From assembly GCA_030761205.1 (NCBI GenBank), contig JAULJL010000003.1, positions 28,960,123-29,024,122 of the forward strand: a DNA stretch of 64,000 nt, in the 5' to 3' direction. Positions 23,401 through 31,301 of the stretch are shown in pieces (the stretch's first letter is position 1; the number at the start of each line of letters is the position of its first letter). This stretch comes from Fremontodendron californicum. Lineage: Eukaryota > Streptophyta > Magnoliopsida > Malvales > Malvaceae. The notes under the pieces are model-generated. The model saw nothing but the letters and a program-made list of their open reading frames with translations, was not told the origin of the DNA and made no database searches. The position numbers and the translations under genes were made by a program.

Positions 23401-25303
23401 CTATAGGAGATTTATCAAAGACTTCTCAAAGATCACATTACCTCTTTGCAAGCTACTACAAAAAGATGTGGTTTTCCACTTTGATGATAAATGCAAAGAG
23501 GCGTTTGAAACATTGAAGGGACTCTTGACATCAGCTCCTATCATCCAACCACCAGATTGGAATGTACCTTTTGAAATCATGTGTGATGCTAGTGACTATG
23601 CCATTGGAGCTGTTTTGGGCCAACGGGTTGGCAAAGCCTCACATGCCATTTATTATGCCTCCCGAACTCTTAATGATGCTCAATTGAACTATTCCACTAC
23701 TGAAAAAGAACATTTGGCTGTTGTATTTGCTTTAGAAAAATTTCGATCTTATTTAATTGGTACTAAAGTAATTGTATATTCTGACCATGCAGCCCTTAAG
23801 TACTTACTCACTAAAAAGGAGGCCAAACCAAGGTTGATTAGATGGATACTTCTCTTACAAGAGTTTGATTTGGAGATAAAAGATAAGAGAGGTAGTGACA
23901 ACCTGGTTGCGGACCATCTTAGCCGTTTAGTTCATGAAGAGGATGCACTACCCTTGAATGAGAACTTTCCGGATGAGCAACTTCTTTTTATAAGTACAAC
24001 AACTCCTTGGTATGCTGATATTGTTAATTACTTAGTTACCAAGAAGTTGCCACAAGAGTTGACACAAGCTCAAAGAAATAAGATCAAGAGTGATGCCAAA
24101 TACTACATATGGGATGATCCTTACCTTTGGAAGCATTGCTCCGATCAGATTATAAGAAGGTGTGTACTCGAAACTGAATTTCAATCTATTCTCACCTTTT
24201 GTCACTCTTATGCATGTGGAGGACACTTTGGATCCAAAAGAACAGCCATGAAAGTTCTTGATTCTGGATTTTATTGGCCTACCATATTCAAAGATACATA
24301 CCTCTTTTGCAAGTCATGTGATCGTTGCCAAAGAACACGTAACTTAGGTGCTAGAAATCAAATGCCTCAAACTCCAATACTTATTGTTGAAATTTTTGAT
24401 GTATGGGGCATGGATTTCATGGGACCTTTTCCTCATTCTTTTGGTAATCTTTATATTTTACTTGCCGTTGATTATGTTTCAAAGTGGGTGGAAGCAAAAT
24501 CCACTAGGACTAATGACTCTAAAGTTGTTTCAGATTTTGTCAAGACTAACATCTTTGCTAGGTTTGGAACGCCAAAGGCCATAATCAGCGATAGAGGTAC
24601 TCACTTTTGCAATAGGACTATGGAAGCACTTTTGAGGAAGTATAACATCACACACAAGGTCTCCACCTCATATCATCCTCAAACTAGTGGGCAAGCTGAA
24701 GTGTCAAACCGAGAAGTTAAGTCCATCCTTGAAAAGATAGTTAATCCAAATAGGAAGGATTGGAGTTCACGACTTGATGATGCACTTTGGGCTTATAGGA
24801 CAGCATATAAGACACCCATTGGTATGTCTCCTTATCGACTTGTTTATGGTAAGCCTTGTCATCTTCCGGTTGAATTGGAACATAAATCATATTGGGCTAT
24901 CAAACAATGCAACATGGAGATGGATGAGACAGGAAAGAAAAGAAAACTTGACCTACAAGAATTAGAGGAGATAAGGAATGATGCCTATCAGAATTCTAGG
25001 ATTTACAAGGAAAAGACTAAGGCATTCCATGACAAGATGATATCAAGAAAGGAATTTGTTGTTGGACAAAAAGTTCTTCTCTTCCATTCACGCCTTAAGT
25101 TATATCCAGGTAAGTTACGTTCTCGTTGGGTTGGACCTTTTGTTATTACTAATGTATTTACTCATGGTGCAGTTGAAATCCAAAGCCCAAAAACAGATAA
25201 GGCATTCAAAGTGAATGGTCATAGATTGAAGCCTTACTATGAGAACTTTCCAATACAATATGTGGAGGAGTTTCCACTTTTTGAGCCAAAGTATGTTGAA
25301 TAA
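20408..25303 (+). CDS. gag-pol: Athila-like gag-pol polyprotein (1631 codons, in frame with upstream gag)
   Basis: Residues counted from Met 20,408: rest of capsid (1-105, FLERYFPASKAANIRKEI); CCHC zinc knuckle CGICSNIGHQTDMC (149-162); retropepsin with catalytic Asp 461 in MLDLGASINVMP; reverse transcriptase (about 800-990) with the active site FMDDFS (Asp 913 and 914); RNase H (about 1055-1175, CDASDYAIGAVL with Asp 1060); integrase HHCC finger (about 1260-1305, ending CKSCDRCQ) and DD35E core with Asp 1336, Asp 1395 and Glu 1431; a GPF-like C-terminal block RSRWVGPFVI. All catalytic residues are present and the frame is unbroken. The biological start is the gag ATG at 19,970, separated by one TGA. 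Products assemble into cytoplasmic particles, copy the RNA and insert the DNA. No chromodomain was seen, as expected for Athila. Confidence 0.95.
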   Translation: MKKAFLERYFPASKAANIRKEICGIWQYNGESLYEYWERFKKLCASCPHHQISEQLLIQYFYEGLMPMERSMIDAASGGALVDKTPRAARTLISNMAANSQQFSMRQDPPPQPKRVNEVSISSLEQKFDKLTSLVQQLAVGKIQQIKACGICSNIGHQTDMCPTLQEDTNEHVNAMGGFQNQSRKYDPYSNTYNPGWRDHPNFNYGGNQSQTIPPPFDHRPPGFQQRVQQPYQTRQQLPPTQNSGTSLEDLVKALSTNTIQFQQETKTSIRNLETQIGQLATTMSQIQARDSGKLPSQTIVNPRENANAITLRSGKQLETPQNDSAQGENNTMASSSHPNEPLKKVIPKPSFPSYITPPPFPGRLAKSKKEEQEKEILETFRKVEVNIPLLDAIKHVPRYAKFLKELCTSKRKLKWNEKVSVGENVSAVLQKKLPPKCKDPGMFTIPCKIGNTRFERAMLDLGASINVMPYSIYASLNLGLLEETGVIIQLADRSNTYPRGVVADVLVQVNELVFPADFYVIEMEDEMSSNPTPILLGRPFLKTARTKIDVHDGTLTMEFDGEIIRFNIFEAMRYPSDVHSVFNIDIIDSLVQQAYELDGEDSVEIVLSNHLRMGNAKLALSDQVEGALESLHSLPPKDARFDVSFIDLPLSNEKLLPSILQAPTLELKPLPNHLKYVFLGKKDTLPIIIAKELTPLQEERLIRVLREHKTAIGWTIADIKGISPSMCMHRILLEEGSKPTREAQRRLNPPMMEVVKKEILKLLDVGVIYPISDSKWVSPVQVVPKKSGVTVVTNNENELVPTRIQTGWRVCIDYRKLNSTTRKDHFPLPFIDQMLERLAGHSHYCFLDGFSGYNQIAIAPEDQEKTTFTCPFGTFAYRRMPFGLCNAPATFQRCMVSIFSDYVENIIEVFMDDFSVYGDSFDRCLENLTLVLERCMETNLVLNWEKCHFMVEQGIVLGHVISSRGIKVDKSKIDIMHSLPPPTNVREVRSFLGHAGFYRRFIKDFSKITLPLCKLLQKDVVFHFDDKCKEAFETLKGLLTSAPIIQPPDWNVPFEIMCDASDYAIGAVLGQRVGKASHAIYYASRTLNDAQLNYSTTEKEHLAVVFALEKFRSYLIGTKVIVYSDHAALKYLLTKKEAKPRLIRWILLLQEFDLEIKDKRGSDNLVADHLSRLVHEEDALPLNENFPDEQLLFISTTTPWYADIVNYLVTKKLPQELTQAQRNKIKSDAKYYIWDDPYLWKHCSDQIIRRCVLETEFQSILTFCHSYACGGHFGSKRTAMKVLDSGFYWPTIFKDTYLFCKSCDRCQRTRNLGARNQMPQTPILIVEIFDVWGMDFMGPFPHSFGNLYILLAVDYVSKWVEAKSTRTNDSKVVSDFVKTNIFARFGTPKAIISDRGTHFCNRTMEALLRKYNITHKVSTSYHPQTSGQAEVSNREVKSILEKIVNPNRKDWSSRLDDALWAYRTAYKTPIGMSPYRLVYGKPCHLPVELEHKSYWAIKQCNMEMDETGKKRKLDLQELEEIRNDAYQNSRIYKEKTKAFHDKMISRKEFVVGQKVLLFHSRLKLYPGKLRSRWVGPFVITNVFTHGAVEIQSPKTDKAFKVNGHRLKPYYENFPIQYVEEFPLFEPKYVE

Positions 25304-25732
25304 TAATGGCATGGGTCTAAGTTAGGCTGAGGACAATAAACCAAGCGCTTCTTGGGAGGCAACCCAAAAGGATGGAGAGCATCTATTATATCAGATTTGT
25401 ATATTCCTTACTCTCCATCATTCTATCTTTTATTGTTTTTCTTTTCTTCTGTTTAATAGTTCTTTTCTCTTACATATAATTCTTGCATTGGGGGATAATA
25501 GCATTACATTGAGGACAATGTAAAAATTATGTGTGGGGGGAAGAATTTAGGATTTTATTTAGAGTGTTTTGTTTTTGATTTTTTTTTATGTTATTTTTCT
25601 TTCTGATCCTTGTTTTGAAAATAACTAGATGTAAATATAATTTTTATTTTTTTTACCCCGGTTAAATGGCGGATAACGGTACTCCGTGATTATTTAAATC
25701 GGTTCCATCAGCTACCCACAAAACTGATATTG
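25304..25732 (+). other. Spacer between pol and the cargo ORFs
   Basis: Non-coding. It holds a perfect hairpin ACATTG-agga-CAATGT (25,506-25,521) followed by the G-run GTGTGGGGGG (25,531-25,540), a PPT-like box repeated elsewhere in these elements. The stretch 25,655-25,730 (from accccggttaaatggcg on) is less AT-rich and conserved in all three cargo-bearing elements, which fits an upstream promoter region. Confidence 0.6.
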
Positions 25733-25741
25733 TATATAAAT
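25733..25741 (+). promoter_or_regulatory. Possible internal TATA box for the cargo module
   Basis: TATATAAAT, 47 bp before the first cargo ATG, followed by a pyrimidine-rich tract. Identical at 47,875 and 62,812. An internal promoter would let the cargo be expressed apart from the genomic RNA. Inference only. Confidence 0.45.
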
Positions 25742-25769
25742 TTCTCTTCCAATTTCTCTTTCAATTTTT

Positions 25770-25787
25770 TTTTTCATTTTTTTCAGG
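25770..25787 (+). promoter_or_regulatory. Splice-acceptor-like tract before the first cargo ORF
   Basis: A T-rich run ending TTTTCAG at 25,786, one base before ATG 25,788. Same in Elements 2 (AG at 47,927-47,928) and 3. Fits production of a spliced subgenomic mRNA, as for env genes. Confidence 0.45.
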
Positions 25788-26324
25788 ATGGATGATATTC
25801 TCACAAGATTGCAGAAACGATTTCCTCCTTTTCCTCGAAATATTTTACTGAAGCTTTACCAAGTTCGATTTGAAAGATTAAGAATGCTTATGCACAAAGG
25901 GATTCCTGAAGACATACGTTGGATAATTGAAGCCAAGGTACGTGAAGATGAATATCTTCCTGTTTTGCATTTACCAGGTACAGGTAGAAGCACTTTTGCA
26001 AAGAAGCGACGAGCAAAGCGCATGAGTTCAAATTGCCACAAATGTGCACGATGGACGTGTAACGGTAAATGTCGTTCAATTGGGATTCCGTCCTCTAATC
26101 GAGATGATAAAATTGAATTCATTAAGGATGGACTGAGTAAGGAGAATTTGGGTAATATCCAACTTTCTCTTGAGACGCATCCTAGTGGAGACGTACAAAG
26201 AGAAATTCTTGATTTATGGCCGCAATTCCAAAGGGAATGGCAACATCTTGGGAATCTGATGTTAAAAGACCCTGTTTGCCAGCTTGTAAGAAAACTGGAT
26301 GGGAAGCATATCCTCGACTCATAG
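25788..26324 (+). CDS. Viral NABP-like, basic Cys-rich nucleic-acid-binding protein (178 codons, C-terminally shortened)
   Basis: Starts MDDILTRLQKRFPPFPRN. The central part has GTGRSTFAKKRRAKR, a strongly basic stretch, followed directly by CHKCARWTCNGKC, a C-x2-C-x4-C-x3-C putative zinc finger (about residues 82-94). The order Gly/Ser motif, Lys/Arg-Arg-Ala block, then Cys cluster is the signature of the small nucleic-acid-binding proteins of carla-, viti- and allied plant RNA viruses (Pfam Viral_NABP), some of which act as silencing suppressors. The N- and C-terminal extensions are not recognised. A TAG at 26,322-26,324 stands where Element 2 has a Ser codon; homology continues to 26,396. 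It sits where Athila elements carry an env-like ORF. Family assignment is by motif only; a plant zinc-finger origin is the alternative. Confidence 0.6.
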   Translation: MDDILTRLQKRFPPFPRNILLKLYQVRFERLRMLMHKGIPEDIRWIIEAKVREDEYLPVLHLPGTGRSTFAKKRRAKRMSSNCHKCARWTCNGKCRSIGIPSSNRDDKIEFIKDGLSKENLGNIQLSLETHPSGDVQREILDLWPQFQREWQHLGNLMLKDPVCQLVRKLDGKHILDS

Positions 26325-26685
26325 AAGGCGTTTAAGCCGTTTCTGGACGTAAAACCAGAGGAAGATGTGAGCCACAATCACAACTACAATAAATGACTTC
26401 TCAGCTTTTGGTTTGATTTGCAATAACTTTATTTTGGTTTAATTTACGTGTTGTTCGATTTGTGTAATTATTCTCGTTTTTTTTTATTTGTCTTTTACTG
26501 TTGATTTTTTCTTCTCTTTTTGATTTTCTTCCTGAAATCACGCAAAAATCTTTTGTTAGGTTAACATTTTCTTCTGACAGGTCAGATACACTTTCGGCGA
26601 CATTATTACTCTTGTCTGATTCACTACTCAGTCCTCTATATATTACACCATGTACTCATTCTCTTTCAGGCACTCGAAAAAAAAA
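26325..26685 (+). other. Spacer between the two cargo ORFs with TATA-like box and acceptor-like site
   Basis: Begins with the decayed C-terminal codons of the first ORF (to 26,396). TATATATTA lies at 26,637-26,645 and a CTCTTTCAG acceptor-like site ends at 26,669, followed by an A-run leading to ATG 26,686. Both signals are conserved at 48,778 and 63,713. A second acceptor-like site, ttcttctgacag, ends near 26,580. Confidence 0.5.
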
Positions 26686-27332
26686 ATGGAAAGTACTTCA
26701 TCCCAGCGCATTAAAAAAATTTGTGTCTTTGGAGGTGCTTATCCAGGGAAAAATAACATATTCGCTGATGAAGCCATAAGAGTTGGAGTAATACTTGCCC
26801 AACAAAAGATCCACTTGATTTATGGAGGCGGTAGTACGGGTTTAATGGGAGCAGTCGCTACAGCAGCACACGCCGGAGGAAGTCCAGTTCTAGGAATCGT
26901 GCCAAAACTATTCACAGATTTTTGTGGACCTACCTTGGTAAGGAAATACAAGTCTGGAGTATCCCTGAACGGATGACAATCATGTACCATTCTGCCGATG
27001 CATTCATTGCTTTACCAGGAGGTCTGGGTACATTGGAAGAAATAGCTTGCGTGGCCTCTTGGTCATCTTTGGTCACAAATAAAAAACCCATTGGTTTGCT
27101 TAATATTAATGGTTATTTTAGTAATTTGCTTTCATATTTAGATAATGCTGTGGAAAATGGATTCATGTTTTCAGAGGCAAGGAGAACCATAATTTCTGCT
27201 ACAACCATTGAAGATTTACTCAAAAAGCTCCAAGCTTATGAGTGTTTATCTGCTACGGTTGTTTCGCAAACGCTCGGAAAAAGAAAAAGAGATATGGACG
27301 AGCAAGGAGTGGATTGCACTTTGTCTTTGTGA
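26686..27332 (+). pseudogene. LOG-like: LOG-like cytokinin-activating phosphoribohydrolase, broken by a 1-bp deletion
   Basis: Reads MESTSSQRIKKICVFGGAYP, with the Rossmann-type phosphate loop YGGGSTGLMGAVATAAHAGG and the LOG signature PGGLGTLEEIA, then KKPIGLLNINGYF. LOG enzymes release active free-base cytokinin from the nucleoside 5'-monophosphate. Near 26,938 one G of a GGG run (three in Element 2) is missing. The first frame therefore ends at 26,976, and the remainder continues in the next frame from about 26,939 to 27,332. No introns, unlike typical plant LOG genes. In this copy an in-frame upstream ATG (26,650) would add 12 residues; the shorter start is chosen because Element 2 uses it. 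Identity as a LOG-fold protein is firm; cytokinin specificity is inferred. Confidence 0.85.
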
Positions 27333-29084
27333 CATTATCTAACATTTTGCTTGTTGTGTCTCAGTTATAATAAATGGTTAGCAACCTCTGCAGGTAATAT
27401 CTCCTAAATTCTACCTTTAAAATTTGACATTGGGGACAATGTCATATTTTAGTAGGGGGTAAGGGACATATTTTGCTAATTTAAAAAAAAAAAAAAATTG
27501 TTGTGTTTTAAGACATTTAGAAGTATTCATTCTGAACAAGGTCTGAGTAAGGGAGACTTGAGACATACCTTGTCAGTTTGATTTAATCTTCTTAAAAAAA
27601 AAAAAACATGTTTAGACTTAGTGTGTTTTTAGTGTGTTTTAGTTACATTCAATACTATGATGAGATATGAATTGCATATGTCTAAAACAGATTTATTAGT
27701 GAGAAGATTTTCATGATAATTGAGCTTGATATCAACCTTTTTATGAGCCAATGTTAATATGATATGTTGATTGAGAAAGAAGCATGTTTAGACTTAATCT
27801 GACTTGTATAATCATCCTTGTGAGTTTTTGAGCCTATATGATTGATGCATTATACAAATCAATCTAATTTCTTTCTTGAGTGCTCTTATGATTACATGAT
27901 TCTCTAGAACTTGCTTTAGACCTTGTTGAGACTATATTGATGCATGTGACAACATGAATATGATAGAGGCATTAGGATTTTTAGCCAGGGCCAAACAGCC
28001 ATCCCTTATTGATGTTCCAAGAGAACACACCCTTAGTGAACCAATTTGAGCCTACATTGAATAAGCTATCTCTTTGGTAACCATAACTTGTCCCTAACCT
28101 AAATATACTTATATCCTTACTTTTGTTCCAAAGATGAATTAGCATGTTTTGAGACAAGTTGCAAAGACAAGGAAGATCTATTGAAAATTTGGGTTAGAAA
28201 CAAGAAATAAGTGTGGGGGGGAAAGAAAAGAAAAGTCAAGAGAAAAAAAAAGAAAAAAAAAAGAAATGGAATACTGGCAAATACATTCCTATATATAAAA
28301 AAAATATATGAATCATCTCTTGAATTTGGGGAAAAAGAAAAAGATGTTACAAAGTTGTTTAGAATGAAGAAAAGGCCCAACATGAATATCCGGCCTAGGT
28401 GACTATGTACTTGTAAAGAGTTTTGAGAAGTTTCTTTGTATGATCTTATTATGTCTCTAAACTTTATGAACTCTTTGGAGCCTTTGTGATATCTTTATCC
28501 TTTTGTTATTCAACCACATTACAAACCCCTTGGCCCCATTACAACCTTGATTAAAGACCTCTTGATTCATGAAGTTGTATGATCTAAATAGTGGAGAATA
28601 GGTGGACAAGCAAGAATATGGTAGAACTGTTTTCATGAGATTGATTGAGTGTAAACACTTCACCACTACTTTAAAGAGTGAAAATCATGAGGGTATCCCA
28701 TGTGAGAAGTTGAGATTAAATTTGAACATGCACTATTTTGATTGAGATATGTTATGTTAATATTGGCTTAACTCAAACAATTTACATTCAAGCATGAATT
28801 TTTGTGAAATTCTTTAAGCTATTGATTAGTTTATAAGACTTGTTCAAAGATTGCCTCTAATTTGTATTGAAAGGATTAGGAATAAATATTTTTAGTATAT
28901 GTAGTTTATTTATATTTTAGTTTTTCAATGTTTGTGGGTATCGTTCTAGTAAACCCTCACGAGACTAAACTCGTCCACTAGGGACACCTAGGGGTTTAAA
29001 GGCTTGTGTCACATGCTAAGTGCCAACGCGATTTCCTACGAAAGTGGATTAGATTAGATTTTCTTATTTTATTTTTATTGAGTC
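27333..29084 (+). other. Long 3' untranslated region of Element 1
   Basis: No coding frame supported. Contains the perfect hairpin GACATTG-ggga-CAATGTC (27,426-27,443) followed by a purine run, several poly-A tracts, and a purine-rich stretch near 28,208-28,265. Its reverse-complement relatives are at 1-713 and 37,160-38,560. Confidence 0.65.
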
Positions 29085-29121
29085 GTTGCTAGGGACTAGC
29101 AACAATCTAAGTGTGGGGGTG
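29085..29121 (+). promoter_or_regulatory. Hairpin plus polypurine tract before the 3' LTR
   Basis: Perfect inverted repeat GTTGCTAG-gga-CTAGCAAC (29,085-29,103), then AAGTGTGGGGGTG (29,109-29,121) abutting the LTR. The G-run is the presumed plus-strand primer. The hairpin is conserved in Element 2 (51,526-51,544, one change) and next to the minus-strand LTR at 37,131. Confidence 0.75.
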
Positions 29122-30970
29122 TGATAACTCGTATAATTATATAGTTTTTAGTTATGTTTTATTATTGTTTTGTGTCAAATACGAGTTATTATTGTTTAGT
29201 CTAATTGTGTTTATGATCTTTTATATTTTTATGTAATTTGGTGTTTTTCACAAGTTTCTTTGAGTGATTTCAGATTACTAGAATTAAGGGCAAATCCAGT
29301 TCAGTTCCAGTTCCAACACCTTTTGCCATATCAGCTATATCTGGAGTTTCACTGAAGCAATAAGGCTGAAATTTTAACCGTGCAAAGTTAAGAGGCATAT
29401 CTATCTTTTTTATGTTTTACACTTCTTGAAACGGAGTCGTTTTCCCTAGCGAAATCGACCATCAAGTTGGCTGATGTGCAATGACGTCTGTGCTGACCTG
29501 TTTTCGTATTTTGCCCATATCTTCTTATCCACATCAGCAAATGAGCTGATTCCAACGGCTATGGATCAGTAACTGATAGGGGAACATTTTTCTAGAAGAC
29601 CATGTGATCAGATCAGGCATCCAATATTGACAAAATCGACCATCAAGTTGGCTGATCAAAATTGTCATACAATATGACGAAAATTGTTAGAAAAATGCAC
29701 CCACCTATTATACCTACCTTTGAAATTTGTAAAGCTTGTCTCTTGTCATTTAGCCCTCCAAAATGTGTATAAATAGAGGGCCTTGGATGATTGTAGGGGA
29801 TCATATTGTACATTGGTAGGATATTAGCCATTGTAATAAAATTCTCTAAGTTTTCTTCTTCTTTATTTTCTCTAGTTTTCTTTTTCTTTATTTTCTTCTT
29901 CTTCTTTCTTTCTTTGATTTCCTTTTTAGATTCTCTTTAATTTTATGTTTATGTTTACAATGCCTATGCTAGGCTAAACTTCTATTTGGTTAAGGGTGAT
30001 TTCAAAGCCCTAGACATGTTTTGTGATTGATTTTCAGATTCTATCTATCATTAATTTTCTATCAAAGTTGCTTATGTTCTTCTACAAGAATTGTTCATGA
30101 TGTTGTCTTGATTTATTTAGGTGTACAACTAGATAGATCTTGATAATTATCTATTGCTAGTCTAGGAGTCTTGATCCGTGTAATTGTCTTGATTTCCTAT
30201 TCATAAGTGGCAATTTGTGATTAATGATTATGGTCAAGTTTTCAATAATTGCAAAGTGGAACATAACCTAAGTTGAACAATCCGAGCTTATGTGTTTGTT
30301 GCTTAGATCAACCTATCTTTCTCATCATAAAGCTGCCATTAAATTTAATTTAGAGAGCTTATTCTAGGTTGTTTAATGGTTAGAGATTAAATAGAGAGCT
30401 TGTTCTATTTAACGACAAACTAAGGAAAGATTGGGATAACAGAGCTTGTTGTTATCTACGGTTGTTAACTTTGATAGTTGGTTGATATTGATAGATCTGA
30501 AATTGATTCTTAATGATGTCTAGTGGTGGAGAATGAAACCTTAACCATATTTTTCATATTTGATTCTTCTTACTTGTTTTCTTACTTTTCTAGTTTGCTT
30601 ATTTTTAAAAGTATATTTATTTTTATTGGCTGGTTATACCGCCTAATTTGTATATTAACTTTGTTTTATTTTTATTGGCTGGTTATACCGCCTAATTTAG
30701 TATATATATTGGCTGGTTATACCGCCTAATTTAGTATATATATTTTTATTGGCTGGTTATACCGCCTTGCATCTTATTCTTATTATTTACTTTAGTTTAA
30801 ATCTGGCTTCAAAAACCCCTTTTCTTTTATTGTTCTTGAATTTTAATTTTAAACTATTAACTTATAAACTAAAACCCAATCCCTGAGGACTCGACCCTTG
30901 CTAACTACTATACTTTCAATTTATCTTTTTAGTGCAAGGTTAAATAAGATACACTCTTTTGGGTGCATCA
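29122..30970 (+). mobile_element. 3' LTR of Element 1
   Basis: Matches the 5' LTR with about 20 small differences, including a missing 4-bp CTTA repeat near 30,570. Same four ggctggttataccgcc units. Ends GGGTGCATCA, followed by the GATGG duplication at 30,971-30,975. Confidence 0.95.
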
Positions 30971-30975
30971 GATGG

Positions 30976-31301
30976 TACTAGCTATATTGGTGCAACTTTC
31001 CCCATCAATAATCGTACTACATACCCTGTCATTTACAAAACATCTAGTACGAAATATGTTCTCTCTCCGCTGCTCCGTATCATCTATATTAAATTTGCGT
31101 ATTGAGAGAATACCTTGCAACAAGAGACTCAACTACCACGGGATCTTGTAGATTTCTATTCACTACCTCTTGTTGACCCATCTTATCTCTCATCTCCTCC
31201 AACACCAATTTTAAGCGTTTAGAATCTTGTTGCATAGCATGCAACATAGAGGATAAACTATCCACCTTCTTCTTAGGTGTTGAGTCACTCTTGTGATACA
31301 T
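30976..31301 (-). pseudogene. Family D gag N-terminus fused to protease fragment
   Basis: The minus-strand frame from MYHKSDSTPKKKVDSLSSML at 31,301 runs through a predicted coiled-coil stretch (RLKLVLEEMRDKMGQQEVV). It jumps into SLVARYSLNTQ of the protease region, so capsid and zinc knuckle are deleted. The protease half ends at 30,976, where Element 1 interrupts it; it continues at 18,008 leftwards. A sister copy with the same deletion is at 40,642-41,444, so the deletion predates both copies. Confidence 0.7.

Larger units (their letters stand above)
18009..30970 (+). mobile_element. Element 1: complete Athila-like LTR retrotransposon with cargo ORFs (12,962 bp)
   Basis: Two LTRs of about 1.85 kb beginning TGATAACTCG and ending TGCATCA, a perfect tRNA-Asp primer site, gag-pol, two extra ORFs, a polypurine tract and a 5-bp target duplication. 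LTR length, primer, gag sequence and the DLGA protease all fit the Athila lineage of Ty3/gypsy. The LTRs differ at roughly 20 positions by eye (about 1%), so the insertion is young. One nonsense codon in gag and one frameshift in the LOG-like ORF suggest this copy cannot make every product itself. Confidence 0.95.

Noticed and set aside
25856..26377. 173-codon minus-strand ORF opposite the NABP-like gene (also 47,998-48,519)
   Set aside because: Antisense shadow of the conserved plus-strand ORF; no start context or domain.
25788..27332. An env-like (transmembrane) ORF as in classical Athila elements
   Set aside because: Neither cargo ORF has a signal peptide or membrane segment; their motifs point to a nucleic-acid-binding protein and LOG.
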